Below, in pieces: positions 22,058-32,239 of a stretch of DNA of 64,000 nucleotides (the stretch's first letter is position 1; every line of letters begins with the position of its first letter). The notes beneath the pieces are model-generated. The model saw only the letters and a program-made list of their open reading frames with translations, was not told the DNA's origin and searched no databases. The DNA is from Clusia tigrina. Taxonomy: Eukaryota > Arthropoda > Insecta > Diptera > Clusiidae. Position numbers and translations under genes: made by a program. The DNA lies in NCBI GenBank assembly GCA_920105625.2, contig OV050030.1, forward strand, positions 106,671,698 to 106,735,697. Reading direction: 5' to 3'.

Positions 22058-23875
22058 TTATACAGCGCCCTCTGCTACCTGCTGGTCCAGTTGACGACTG
22101 CCGTTGTCGGGGTGGTTGTTGTGTTGCGCCGTTGGAGTGGTTGATTCGAGTCTTTGAAGGGCCGCTACTATCCTGCACCATTTCTTCGAAATGAGCGTCG
22201 TCACCATCACTGCCACCAGGACGAGGCCAGCTATACTGACTACCCCTCCCTTCATCCAGGTGTGCACTATCTCACAGGAATTGGTGAGGTGTGACACCCT
22301 TTCCACATCTTCTGCCTCCTTTACCAACTCGTTGATTGCTCTGCTGTTTGTTGTAAGAGTTTTCCGTAGATCCTTGAAATGCATGAGTGAGACGGTGTTC
22401 GGTGTTGCAAGCGTATGGCCGGAGTCATTTCGTTTGCGACTTTCCAGCAGCTCCTGTAGTTTCGTCCTTAAACGGTTTGTTCCCATGACTGACGTTGAGA
22501 ATTTATACTGTGATTCTTCCTGACTTTTATGGACCAGTATTATTCCTTTGCCAACCACTCTGCAACCAGATTCAATGGTCATAAACCCGGTGTTTATTAA
22601 TTCCAACCGTGTGGTTTCGTCTGAGCACACCGCCGTGAAAATCGCCTGGTCGTCAAAATGGTAGAGCCATCTGTTTATGGCTCGGGTGGCTACCAGAATT
22701 CCTCCCGTGGCTGGAATGGCTACGTGATCGCATTGGTCTTGCTCATGCTTCAATACTTCTATCTCGCAGTAATCGCTTGCTCGCGTAATTAATTTTCCGG
22801 GATGATAGCATAAACGCTTTGTTGTGCCCACCTCTCGACATTTCCCTTCGTCCTCTATTGATAGGCCAATGTAGTGTTCTTGAGTTTGACTTGCCGCTAT
22901 GTAGTCATATCTTGTCTTCGGTAGCACGCACCAATCTGGGTTTAGTCTCTTGGGTATTGGGTACACTTTGTGCATTGTAAATACCTCCAATAACGGCACA
23001 GGAATCTTTATGACTACTTTTAACCCGTTCTCCGCCTCTTCTGTGCGAACCTCGGCTAGTTCATAGAACCGCTCCGGTGCCTCTCTGTACCATGAAATTC
23101 CTTTCATTGACGTTGGTGCTGCCTTGAGCAATTCATCAGACGTCAGGAACAACGGGTGTAGCTGGCCATGTAATAAATCATCGAGCACCACTATCTCCGT
23201 TTGCTGTTGATCCTGGAACCTCATCATTTCTTCAGAAACAACTTTTCCCAAAATGAAAGATTCCGCCAAGTTCACCTCTGCTTCCTCTTGTCTTTTTCCA
23301 ATGCCTTCCAACGCCAAGTGCATCTCTTCCAGTTCTTGGAAAGTCTTATTCACTGCTTCGTGAAAACCCTGGTAACCTGTTCTCATCACAGTTACCTCTT
23401 TTCCCAGCAATGACAACGTTTTTGACTGCTTCTTCTCAAGGTCCTGTAAGTGACCATAACTTCGATCTGAATCTTGGTGATCCATCGTACCGATTGCCCA
23501 TTTGAGCACTTCACCGCCAACATCTATCAGAGACCGGCGTTTCCTTCCTTTCAGAGACAATGTCTTCTCCTTTTCCAAGAATCTTTTTGATATAGCTTCT
23601 ATCTCAACAATAGAAGAGTCGCATCTTCGTTTCAGCTCGGTCCCGCTGGCCACCACATGTCTCTCACACAACCTTCTGGTTGTCTCCTGTATTCCTTTGA
23701 ACTGCTCAACGATAATTTTCAACTCCGTTCGTGGAAACTCTGTTACAACCACCCAAAAATCCTTGGCGAACCATACATCTCCTGTTTTTTCCATTAATAC
23801 ATCTGTCTCCGGTAGCTTATCCAACCGCACCCCCGCATGTATCCTGTCGCTAACCGCCAACAACAGTACTAACAT
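22058..23875 (-). CDS. env: Env-like fusion glycoprotein (errantivirus / baculovirus F type)
   Basis: 605 codons from ATG. Residues 1-15 form a short hydrophobic signal-like stretch. A furin-type site RKRR lies at about 111-114, followed by 'SLIDVGGEVLKWAIGTMD', resembling the fusion-peptide region of insect errantivirus Env and baculovirus F proteins. Coiled-coil-like text follows (about 150-215). A transmembrane helix is at about 543-563 ('VVSIAGLVLVAVMVTTLI'), then a 40-residue tail. The function is membrane fusion at the cell or endosome surface. In relatives Env is made from a spliced RNA; here 'ttttatag' on the coding strand ends 3 nt before the ATG and is a plausible acceptor. The frame is fully open. 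Identification rests on motifs and position. Confidence 0.88.
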   Translation of the reverse strand: MLVLLLAVSDRIHAGVRLDKLPETDVLMEKTGDVWFAKDFWVVVTEFPRTELKIIVEQFKGIQETTRRLCERHVVASGTELKRRCDSSIVEIEAISKRFLEKEKTLSLKGRKRRSLIDVGGEVLKWAIGTMDHQDSDRSYGHLQDLEKKQSKTLSLLGKEVTVMRTGYQGFHEAVNKTFQELEEMHLALEGIGKRQEEAEVNLAESFILGKVVSEEMMRFQDQQQTEIVVLDDLLHGQLHPLFLTSDELLKAAPTSMKGISWYREAPERFYELAEVRTEEAENGLKVVIKIPVPLLEVFTMHKVYPIPKRLNPDWCVLPKTRYDYIAASQTQEHYIGLSIEDEGKCREVGTTKRLCYHPGKLITRASDYCEIEVLKHEQDQCDHVAIPATGGILVATRAINRWLYHFDDQAIFTAVCSDETTRLELINTGFMTIESGCRVVGKGIILVHKSQEESQYKFSTSVMGTNRLRTKLQELLESRKRNDSGHTLATPNTVSLMHFKDLRKTLTTNSRAINELVKEAEDVERVSHLTNSCEIVHTWMKGGVVSIAGLVLVAVMVTTLISKKWCRIVAALQRLESTTPTAQHNNHPDNGSRQLDQQVAEGAV

Positions 23876-25031
23876 AATCTATAAAATGATAAAATTTTAC
23901 ACTAGATAACATATCTCAGCTTAAGAATACAATATTCTCTTCATAAATTGCTTAACCTACATTTGAATGCTATATCATTCAATTCTCCGTCCACTCGTCT
24001 TCTCCCCTTACATTCTCGGATTTGCTACCGCATCCCAGAGGAAAAAAGGACTGGACTATTTTACCTTATTGCCATATAGTGCATTAGTTCCGGTTTGACT
24101 AATTTTCAATGCTCTTTTTAATACGTGAGGTAACACTTACTATAGTTTCGAACCAAAATATTGATCCTCCGACAAAATAAGATTATAAAAAATAGTCCCA
24201 TTTTCGTCAAAACTTTGTCCATTGCATGACTATACCTTTCATTGCATACAATTACTTCTTATTTAAATTTATTTCTAGCCTGATATGTATATATCCATTA
24301 ACGATTGTCTCTTCCTAGATCGTACATGGTAACATACATACATTCAAGGCACTTTAAATTACATAGAATTAATTGCTCACGTTATTTTCCCAATCAACCT
24401 ATACATTTTTTCAAATTTTCATACGCTAATTTCCTAAACAATAAACAGTTAAAACCTATGTACGAGTATATCTACATATAGCCTGCTGCAGTATCTGCAA
24501 ATATATACATACGCACATACCCATTCCTCCTAACTAGAATACTTACTTCTCTAAATATACATTCGTACATTCATTCTTTATCTTATACACATATATACAT
24601 GCTCATATATATACTTACTTCACCAGCAGTTCCGTTGCCTGGCGTTAATGCTCATGCATCGAATTTCAGTGCATACACTGCCGTATGTATGTATGTACAT
24701 ATTCGAAGTTTTGTTTTATATTACTTACCCACGACTGTCTTATTATTTCATTTTATTCTTTATTTTTTATAATTTTTTTTTTTTTTAAAAGTGGGTTCAA
24801 CGTTCTAAAAAGAAAACAACAATGCATTTTTCCCTGCTGCGCTTCGTTCGGCCATAATGCATAATAATCACATTTTATTGCGTCAGCTTTACTTGCTCGA
24901 GTTTAATTGGCACACTTCTGCTGGCCTTGCCTTTGAAACTCGGAGCTGTGTGTGTTATTTGATACACACACGTACATGTTTACGTTGTTATTTTTGTGTT
25001 TACACTTGTAAGACACTGCTAACACATGTCT
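23876..25031 (-). other. Pol-env intergenic region of the errantivirus-like element
   Basis: About 1.15 kb without a supported gene, AT-rich. It is unusually long for the group, where pol and env often nearly abut. It contains the candidate env splice acceptor at 23879-23880. Confidence 0.6.
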
Positions 25032-28000
25032 TTATTTGTGTGGTCTAATGTGGAATAATTTCAACAAATTATTATGTAGCTTTTTATTTTTGCCCTTAAT
25101 TGTTACGACCGTTGTAACTGGGCTTTTGATCTCTGCTACTACATAGGGACCTATCCACACAGGTGAGAATTTGTTTCTCCTAGCCTGATTCTTCATTAGT
25201 ACTTGATCACCCACATGAAAGACTACTGGGTTTAGTACCTTGTTATAGGCTTCCCTGGCCACTCGTTTAGCACATTCCTGGTTTTCTCTAACCAATTCGT
25301 GCGCTCGCTGTAACTGATACTTCTGCACTTTATTCGGGTTATCAGCATTGTATACAGGCGCACATTTGCGCTTCAAATTCGCTGGCATGTTGAAATCAAA
25401 CCCGTAGAGTGTTCTAAATGGAGTTTGCTTCGTTGATACATGCACAGTATTGTTGTGTACATGCATCGCAGTGGTTAACCATTGATCCCAATTCGAGCCG
25501 TCTTCCTTGGCGAAACTGCGCAAGTACTCGGCCAGAGGTCGATGACTACGTTCCAATGAGCCATTCGCCTGTGGATGATATGGTGTTATATGCAACTTCT
25601 TAATTCCCAGCATTTTACATGTTTCTGAGAATAATTTCGATACGAAATTTGAACCATTGTCGGTTATCAAAACCTTAGGTATGTTGTATCGTGCTACTAT
25701 TTCATCAAAGAATGCTTTGGCCACCGTGCTTGCTTCAGCATCGGGTATAGCCACGCACGCCATATACTTTGAGAAATCGTCTTGGAACGTCAAAATATAT
25801 TTATTCCCCGAAACAGTCTCAGGTAAAATACCTACAATATCCATATGAACCTTATCAAATGGCTGTTTAGGTGTGTCAGTTAACACCATTGGCATCTTTG
25901 TCAGCCTTGAGCTTTTGTTGGCCTGGCATTTTGGACAACTCTTTATATATTTCTTAATGTCCTTGAGCATACCCTTCCATCCGTATACTCGCCTAATTCT
26001 GTCATGGGTTTTCCAGAATCCCTGGTGGCCACCCAGAGGTGAATCATGGAAACCCTTTAACACAGCCTGGATATCCTTTGTATCCTCCAGCCATTCTACA
26101 TTACTGGCTGCTTGCTCATTGGGATCGAAACCCGCATTGCTAACATCTCTTGTAGCATCAACTTTGTCCTTCTGCATCCTCTCGGCCTTCTCCTTATCCG
26201 ACCGTGCCTTGGACCTTGTTTGCACTACTGATACTTTCTGTGCCTGCGGTACTCTGCTGAGTGCATCGGCATTCAGATTCTTTTTCCCAGGTTTGTATAT
26301 GATTTCAAAATCATACTCAGACAATTTGTGTCTGAACCTGGCTAGCCTAGACGTTTGGTCTTTCAAATTGGCTATGCCTCTTAACGGCTGGTGATCAGTA
26401 TATATCCTAAATGGGCGTCCTAGCAAATATGCTCTAAAATTCTTCGTAGCCCATACTATGGCTAGAAACTCCTTTTCTATTGTGGAGTATCTCTTCTCCG
26501 TGTCGCTAAGCGCTCTGCTTGCGAATGCTATTGGTCGGTCATTCCCGACTTCCCCTTGTGACAATACTGCCCCTAACGCTTCATTGCTAGCATCAGTGGT
26601 CAACAAAAAAGTTTGCTCAAAGTCGGGGTATGCCAAAATTGGTGGCGAGCTAATTATCTCCTTTAGCCTCTCGAATGCTTGCTGACATCTCTCTGTCCAT
26701 TCGAACTTTGCTTCTTTTCGTAGCAACTTGTTAATTGGCAACGCAATTCCGGCTAGTCCTTCCACGAACTTTCTATAATAGTTCACTAGTCCTAGGAATG
26801 CTTGCACTTCTTTTCTGTTTCTTGGAACCGCTAAATTTCTAACGCATTCCACCTTCTGCGGGTCAGGCAGTGCTCCTGCCTCTGAGCAACGATGGCCTAA
26901 ATAAACCACTTCTCTCCGCAAAAATTGACACTTCTCCGTGTTCAATTTCAAATTGTGTTCTCGTAATTTCTGGAGCACCTTGCGCAAGCGTTGCGAGTGC
27001 TGCTGCAAGTTCTTCCCATAAATTACAATATCATCGAGATACACAAAACAATCTAACCCTTGTAAGCCTGTTAGCACATGGTTCATTAGCCGTTGGAAGG
27101 TAGCCGGTGCTCCTGTTAATCCAAACGGCATTCTATTGAACTCGTAATGGCCTAAACCGGTGCTGAACGCGGTTTTCTGCTTATCTTGGGTATCCACCAG
27201 GACTTGGTGGTAGCCACTCGCTAAATCAAGTGTAGAAAAATATCTACTGTGTCCCAATTGATCCAGAATCTCTTCTATCCTTGGTATCGGGAACACCTGC
27301 TTGATAGTGGCGTCGTTCAATTTCCTAAAATCGACGACCATTCTCCACTTCTTCTGACCCTGTGCACCTCCCTTCTTTGGTACCAATATTATTGGTGAGT
27401 TCCAAGGCGAGATACTCGGTGAAATAATGTTATCCTTTAACATTCCTTCCACTTGCCTATTTACCTCATCTTTGTGAGCTTGCGGCAATCTGTATTGCTT
27501 CTGGTTAATTGGCGCTTGATCCACTCTAGTAGGTATTTCATGCTCTACCTCTGGTGTATATGTTAACTGGTCTCCTTCCAGCAAAAATATGTCATGGAAT
27601 GACATACAAATGGCTTCTATTGATGCCTTCTCTTCTGTATTTACGCTTGGGTCTAACTTTAGTGATTCTAGCACTCTCTCCATTCTTTTCCTTACATCTA
27701 TCTGCTTAATCTGATTAACTGTTCCATAGTTCGGTTCCTTAAAACTATCATAACTAGTGAACTTAGGCCTAAAATCCTTATCCATATAGTAGTCCTCCTC
27801 TGACGCATTTAGTACACAAGCGTACACTTTACCCTTGTCAACGTGCGTTATGGTCTCTCCCATATACACACCCTCCGCTAGCTGCTGCTTGTGCAAAACA
27901 ACAGTCCTGAGTTTCGTGTTTACACGCATAGTAACTACTCTGGTTGACCTTGCGTTCACTACCTCCCTACAATTCTTAACCCTATTCACGGTTCCTTCCT

Positions 28001-28874
28001 GCCATGACTTCAATGGGAGAGTAAGGATTCTATTCTTATTATCATCATAAAATGATAACTGTTTCTCCAGCGCATCCAGTATGGTGCGGCCCCAGAGATT
28101 ATCGCGGCCAATTATCCCATCGGCCGGGATACCTTCCCTATCCAATTCAACTGCGTGAACTCTAAAACTCATTTCCTTAACTTTACTGTGCCCTATTTTA
28201 AGTGACCCCAGTGTTCTGATGCAACCTCCGAACGCTCCATTAAGCGTTCTTACATCTTTTGGGTTAATAACTAGTCCTTTCCGTAAAACACTAGATTTTA
28301 CGAGGCTAGTATCCGCCCCTGAATCTACCAAAAGCACTAGCTTTCCACTAGCTGCCTCCTTGCAGGGTATCTCGATGAAAGCATCTCCTACCCTGCTCAC
28401 AACGAAACAACGCCCTTTTGACTCCAAAATGGACGCGTATCTACTTCCTAACTCTTCCAATTTTCTCCTCCATGCACCACAGTTATGCCTTACAACCCTA
28501 TACTCCCTCAAAATTACCGCTAATACCTTAACTATACATCCTCGTACCACGTACGCGGCGATTGGCCTATACTCTCTAATCTTATTGAAACTTATCCTAA
28601 GTGCTAGAATCATCACAGTTACCCAAATCAGTACGCAATCCAAAATTTTCCCCCGGAGAGACTCTTGCTCCTCCGTAATTTGAACCATTGTGTTCACGTT
28701 ACTTGGTACGTGGTATTGGAGAGCCTCTTGCTCCTCCTTTTCCTGGACTGTACTTCCTACATTACCAGTCACACGTACCTTCGGCCTAACTGTTACTTCC
28801 TTACTTTTGGCTTTCCAGTCTACTGGCCTCGACTGGGCCGCTGGAAGTTTCCCTGGTTCCTCTGTTGGAACTGC
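25032..28874 (-). CDS. pol: Pol polyprotein (protease, RT, RNase H, integrase)
   Basis: The frame is open from 28874 (just after an in-frame TAG at 28875-28877) to 25032 and has no suitable ATG near its start, so expression by frameshifting from gag is expected. Numbering residues from the GTG codon at 28772: a hydrophobic helix at 43-62, aspartic protease DSGA at 150-153, RT about 430-610 with YLDD at 578-581, RNase H from about 720 with 'TTDASNEALGAVL', an integrase HHCC zinc finger about 908-952, and a catalytic triad D978, D1038 and E1074 (spacing 35 between the last two). A GPY/F module with 'IGPYVVAEI' is near the C-terminus. All catalytic residues are present. The protein is about 1,270 residues after the shift. 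Confidence 0.95.
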   Translation of the reverse strand, partial: AVPTEEPGKLPAAQSRPVDWKAKSKEVTVRPKVRVTGNVGSTVQEKEEQEALQYHVPSNVNTMVQITEEQESLRGKILDCVLIWVTVMILALRISFNKIREYRPIAAYVVRGCIVKVLAVILREYRVVRHNCGAWRRKLEELGSRYASILESKGRCFVVSRVGDAFIEIPCKEAASGKLVLLVDSGADTSLVKSSVLRKGLVINPKDVRTLNGAFGGCIRTLGSLKIGHSKVKEMSFRVHAVELDREGIPADGIIGRDNLWGRTILDALEKQLSFYDDNKNRILTLPLKSWQEGTVNRVKNCREVVNARSTRVVTMRVNTKLRTVVLHKQQLAEGVYMGETITHVDKGKVYACVLNASEEDYYMDKDFRPKFTSYDSFKEPNYGTVNQIKQIDVRKRMERVLESLKLDPSVNTEEKASIEAICMSFHDIFLLEGDQLTYTPEVEHEIPTRVDQAPINQKQYRLPQAHKDEVNRQVEGMLKDNIISPSISPWNSPIILVPKKGGAQGQKKWRMVVDFRKLNDATIKQVFPIPRIEEILDQLGHSRYFSTLDLASGYHQVLVDTQDKQKTAFSTGLGHYEFNRMPFGLTGAPATFQRLMNHVLTGLQGLDCFVYLDDIVIYGKNLQQHSQRLRKVLQKLREHNLKLNTEKCQFLRREVVYLGHRCSEAGALPDPQKVECVRNLAVPRNRKEVQAFLGLVNYYRKFVEGLAGIALPINKLLRKEAKFEWTERCQQAFERLKEIISSPPILAYPDFEQTFLLTTDASNEALGAVLSQGEVGNDRPIAFASRALSDTEKRYSTIEKEFLAIVWATKNFRAYLLGRPFRIYTDHQPLRGIANLKDQTSRLARFRHKLSEYDFEIIYKPGKKNLNADALSRVPQAQKVSVVQTRSKARSDKEKAERMQKDKVDATRDVSNAGFDPNEQAASNVEWLEDTKDIQAVLKGFHDSPLGGHQGFWKTHDRIRRVYGWKGMLKDIKKYIKSCPKCQANKSSRLTKMPMVLTDTPKQPFDKVHMDIVGILPETVSGNKYILTFQDDFSKYMACVAIPDAEASTVAKAFFDEIVARYNIPKVLITDNGSNFVSKLFSETCKMLGIKKLHITPYHPQANGSLERSHRPLAEYLRSFAKEDGSNWDQWLTTAMHVHNNTVHVSTKQTPFRTLYGFDFNMPANLKRKCAPVYNADNPNKVQKYQLQRAHELVRENQECAKRVAREAYNKVLNPVVFHVGDQVLMKNQARRNKFSPVWIGPYVVAEIKSPVTTVVTIKGKNKKLHNNLLKLFHIRPHK

Positions 28875-31111
28875 CTATCCCTGCACTCCGCAGCTCGATG
28901 TCCCATCCGACCACATGAGAAGCATTTCAACCCCTGTTGGGTGTTGCCTAACCTTTGTCCTCCTCCAGTATCCCAGTTTGGCCGCTGCTGACCATTACCA
29001 GTGCTGAAAGGATTCCTTCCTTGGTTAATCCCTTCCGTTGAGCTGACTCGAGGACCACTACCCCTGTTGTCCCTTAAGGTTGGATCTGGGCGCCTCGTAG
29101 CTGGCTGCCTTCTACTTTGATCCCATTTATTGTCTAATTGACACTGCCTACTTGCCTCATGACCATATGTTTGGCACTCCATACAATAGGGCGTATTCTT
29201 GCGTGTAATGCATTCGTCTCTTGTATGGCCTGACTTATGGCAGAATGAACAAATGGGTTTCCTCGGCTGGAAACTCTCGACTAGGCAACCTTGTTCTCTT
29301 TGTTGCGGGAGGGAAAATCTGCCGATTCCCCTTGGGTTCCGCTGTTGTACCGGTCCTACCTCTGCAGGAGCATTATTCCAACAGATTCCACCTGTTGTCG
29401 CTCGCTGTTGGATTGATTCTTCTGCGGAAGAAACCGCTTCGACTAATTCTGCCATACTCCTCTGCGTGAGATTAAGAGTATAATTCGCCAAGTCCCTATT
29501 TATCAGACCTGCCTTAAACACAGAAATCATGGCTCGCTCTACTTGAGCCTTATATGCTGCGACATTTCCTGGAAACTGCCTGTTAGCTTCTGTCTCAGCA
29601 GCGTTCCCCAGAGACTGGATCCTTCGTCCCCAGGCTCTCAATTCCTCCCCTGGTTTCTGAGTTGATTCCTGTATTTCCCGTACAAGACAGTCGTACGACT
29701 TTTGTTTCAAATATGTTCGATCTAGAAGTGCGTATAACTCCGGCAGGGTGCGTACTGAGCTATGCGCTAGTAAATCAAACGCATCACCCGTGGTTCTTTG
29801 CCTAATACATCTTATCAAGTGTTCCCCTTCTGCTCCCGGAAGACTCTGTTGCGCCAACTCACAACCTTCTTTGAAGCGCCGTATCTCAGTTCTCAGATCA
29901 TACAACTCGACCCCTGAGAACATGGGCACCAGCTTCTCCACTGCATGAGCTACTTCCAGAATGCCCATTTTACTTCTATTTGTTTTACTTATGACCGGTA
30001 AAACTTGAGTGCTATCTTTGTGGTTCGTTCCTAGATTCACTTCTCCCGGATCTGAGAGGTAATTGACCAATGACGGACTCAAACTAATTAGTCTTCGATC
30101 GTTTGTTCGTACAGGCGAAATACTGTCCACAGTATTAGGCCTGTCCTGTACCGTTATTGCTTCTGGCTCTTTTGGCGTATACCCCTTATTTTTATTAGTT
30201 ACCGGACGTTCTGGAGTAAATGGCTCGACACCGATTTCCGACGCGTCAAATAAAAATCCCGCTTCACTTTCTCCAGTCAATACTAATCTAGGCTTTACCA
30301 CACGACCTATCCCTTCCGGAGTTAAATACTCCGGCCAGCGAACTTCAGGAGGCAATGTCAACACTGTCTGTGTGAATCCAGCCGATGCTGATTTTGATCT
30401 CTCCTTTCTATGTGGGTTGCTATTGGTCGCCCGTCCTCTTTTCAATCCTGCACACTCCTTTTCCAACAGCGTTGCTGCTTCCTCTGTTTCCGACAATCTC
30501 TGAGAAAGTTCCTTTACCTTCTTCTCAAGATACTCTTTTTGTGCTCTCAAATCTTCTGTTTTCTTATGAAAACTGAATAACTTTTCTTCTGTTCTTCTTT
30601 GGATTGCCGTAAAGGCTTGATCCGCTACTTCTAATGGTGACACAGCTCCTCCGGCATTCGCCTGCTTCCACAATTCCTGAGCTTCTTCCCTGCTTGTACT
30701 TGCTTCGAACTGGTCAACTATTTTCCCAGTAAACAGTTTCACCTCTGACTGTATTGATTTTAATCTGTTCCTTATTTCCTCGTCTGGCGAAACCAAACTC
30801 ACTGTTTGTTGCCCTAGTCCTTCTAATTCAGAACTAAATGTATCTGCCCATTCGTTGACCAGACTATTTATGTAGTCTGCGTATTTTTCCGCAAAATATT
30901 TTCCCTTGCCGTACTCAACTGCGTGAGGTAACAACAGTCCGTGATTATTGTTGAACTCTCTCCCCAGATCTTGCAACTGTGTTATTCGCTTGCGATAATA
31001 CACGTTGTCCTTACGTAACTTGCCGTCTTTCTTAAAGTTACGGACCAGCTTTTCAATCGTTTCGCCAATTTGTTCCTGTCTCAGCAGTAATCCTTGCGCT
31101 TCCTTCGTCAT
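28820..31111 (-). CDS. gag: Gag polyprotein with three zinc knuckles
   Basis: 763 codons from the first in-frame ATG at 31111; an upstream TAA at about 31145 bounds the frame. The N-terminal 250 residues are charged with coiled-coil character. A capsid-like region (about 390-560) includes 'LYDLRTEIRRFKEGCEL' and 'LARTYLKQKSYDCLVREI'-type text. Zinc knuckles lie at about 621-634 (CSFCHKSGHTRDEC, CX2CX4HX4C), 643-657 (CMECQTYGHEASRQC, with a five-residue last spacer) and 730-743 (CFSCGRMGHRAAEC). The C-terminus is Gln/Arg/Gly-rich. Gag assembles the particle and binds genomic RNA. The stop TAG is at 28822-28820, inside the overlap with pol. Confidence 0.93.
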   Translation of the reverse strand: MTKEAQGLLLRQEQIGETIEKLVRNFKKDGKLRKDNVYYRKRITQLQDLGREFNNNHGLLLPHAVEYGKGKYFAEKYADYINSLVNEWADTFSSELEGLGQQTVSLVSPDEEIRNRLKSIQSEVKLFTGKIVDQFEASTSREEAQELWKQANAGGAVSPLEVADQAFTAIQRRTEEKLFSFHKKTEDLRAQKEYLEKKVKELSQRLSETEEAATLLEKECAGLKRGRATNSNPHRKERSKSASAGFTQTVLTLPPEVRWPEYLTPEGIGRVVKPRLVLTGESEAGFLFDASEIGVEPFTPERPVTNKNKGYTPKEPEAITVQDRPNTVDSISPVRTNDRRLISLSPSLVNYLSDPGEVNLGTNHKDSTQVLPVISKTNRSKMGILEVAHAVEKLVPMFSGVELYDLRTEIRRFKEGCELAQQSLPGAEGEHLIRCIRQRTTGDAFDLLAHSSVRTLPELYALLDRTYLKQKSYDCLVREIQESTQKPGEELRAWGRRIQSLGNAAETEANRQFPGNVAAYKAQVERAMISVFKAGLINRDLANYTLNLTQRSMAELVEAVSSAEESIQQRATTGGICWNNAPAEVGPVQQRNPRGIGRFSLPQQREQGCLVESFQPRKPICSFCHKSGHTRDECITRKNTPYCMECQTYGHEASRQCQLDNKWDQSRRQPATRRPDPTLRDNRGSGPRVSSTEGINQGRNPFSTGNGQQRPNWDTGGGQRLGNTQQGLKCFSCGRMGHRAAECRDRQFQQRNQGNFQRPSRGQ
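28847..28853 (-). promoter_or_regulatory. Minus-one ribosomal frameshift heptamer GGGAAAC
   Basis: On the coding strand GGGAAAC lies in the gag frame as G GGA AAC, the canonical X XXY YYZ form, 24 nt before the gag stop codon. Slipping back one base continues exactly into the pol frame. A possible short hairpin follows: GGCC, a 7-nt loop, GGCC, starting 7 nt after the heptamer. GGGAAAC is an established slippery site in several retroviruses. Confidence 0.85.
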
Positions 31112-31144
31112 ATCCCAAATGCCAGAACAGATGTCGTATCCCAA

Positions 31145-32218
31145 TTATAAATAAAAATCCAATATTTGTTAAAACTTGTTACAATATTTTATTCGATCTT
31201 ACTTATTGATAAATACAAATTTATTTAAAAAAAAACATTCCACCGTAAATTCTATGTTTATATTCTTTCTTTACTTATCCTCCATCTCAAGTTTCAAATC
31301 CGCTGTCTAACGGCGTCCATTAAGTCCTTCCATCAATGCAAATTGGTCCTTGGCTTCCTCACAGATACTCCTTGATTCCCTCTCACCATCTTTAATCCTC
31401 CCAAGAATCCATAGAAAAAGGCCATATGTTTGTAAAAACCGAAATTTGATTTACCGGCAAAAGTGTCTTGATTCATTCCCGGAAATTTGAATCCATATTT
31501 AAAAATAAACCCGTAACGTATGCGCCGCATAATAATAGCATTTAAATGTTTTCTTCAACATTGCTACGCAAATCGTAGTTTCCGAACTACAAAAAACTTT
31601 AATGCAACAACACGTGTTGTCTGCACCTCTTCACCTAATACCCTAAACTCAAAATGCCAAATATTTAAATCAATCTTTATTTTGATTTTAAAACAATATA
31701 AATTGAATCATATAAATGTCCCTACCGACAAGCAAACACAAATCCCCTATCATAACCGTACGAACCCTATACCGTGGCACGTTCTTTCCGAACCAAACCA
31801 ACCGGTATACACAAGTTCGCAATTCAATAACGCAAAATCCGTGAATAAACAGACACGTCCCACATTCCCCGAGAATGCTGAAACAAAATGTATTAAAAAG
31901 TATGAGCCTAATCTCAGTGGAACAACCCTATACGACCTGACCGTAAGTAAAAATTTTCCTTTCGAATCGACCTATTATCACCTAACCGCAGCGGCTAATC
32001 AGCCCCAATGCTGCTTCTTCTGCATGACCGGCGCAAAAGCGCCCACACGGTCACCGAAGAATCGTCGACAAAATTCACTTAGATACTAGAATGTCCTACC
32101 ATAGACATACTCACCATTTTCGTTCCCTCCATCGCCCTCCTTTGGGATGGTTATCCTTATGGTTTCCTATTGGTGGGTTCCCGCGTAGGAGTGCTCTTTT
32201 CCTGGCACTCGACGTTGG
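31145..32218 (-). other. Leader of the errantivirus-like element
   Basis: About 1.07 kb between the primer-binding site and the gag frame. A plus-strand frame at 31520-32089 has no recognisable motif and lies antisense to the element, so it is not called. The env splice donor and packaging signal would be expected here; neither was resolved. Confidence 0.55.
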
Positions 32219-32236
32219 ATCCTACCGGCTGCGCCA
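32219..32236 (-). other. Primer-binding site, tRNA-Ser type
   Basis: The plus strand reads 'atcctaccggctgcgcca', matching the 3' end of insect tRNA-Ser including CCA (from memory). It lies 3 nt inside the 5' LTR, as expected. Confidence 0.85.
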
Positions 32237-32239
32237 AAA

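Noticed and set aside
31520..32089. 189-codon plus-strand frame
   Set aside because: Lies in the leader, antisense to the element, with no recognisable motif.
32205..32236. tRNA-like 3' end sequence considered as a tRNA-Ser gene
   Set aside because: Only about 18 nt match, and its position next to the LTR makes it a primer-binding site.
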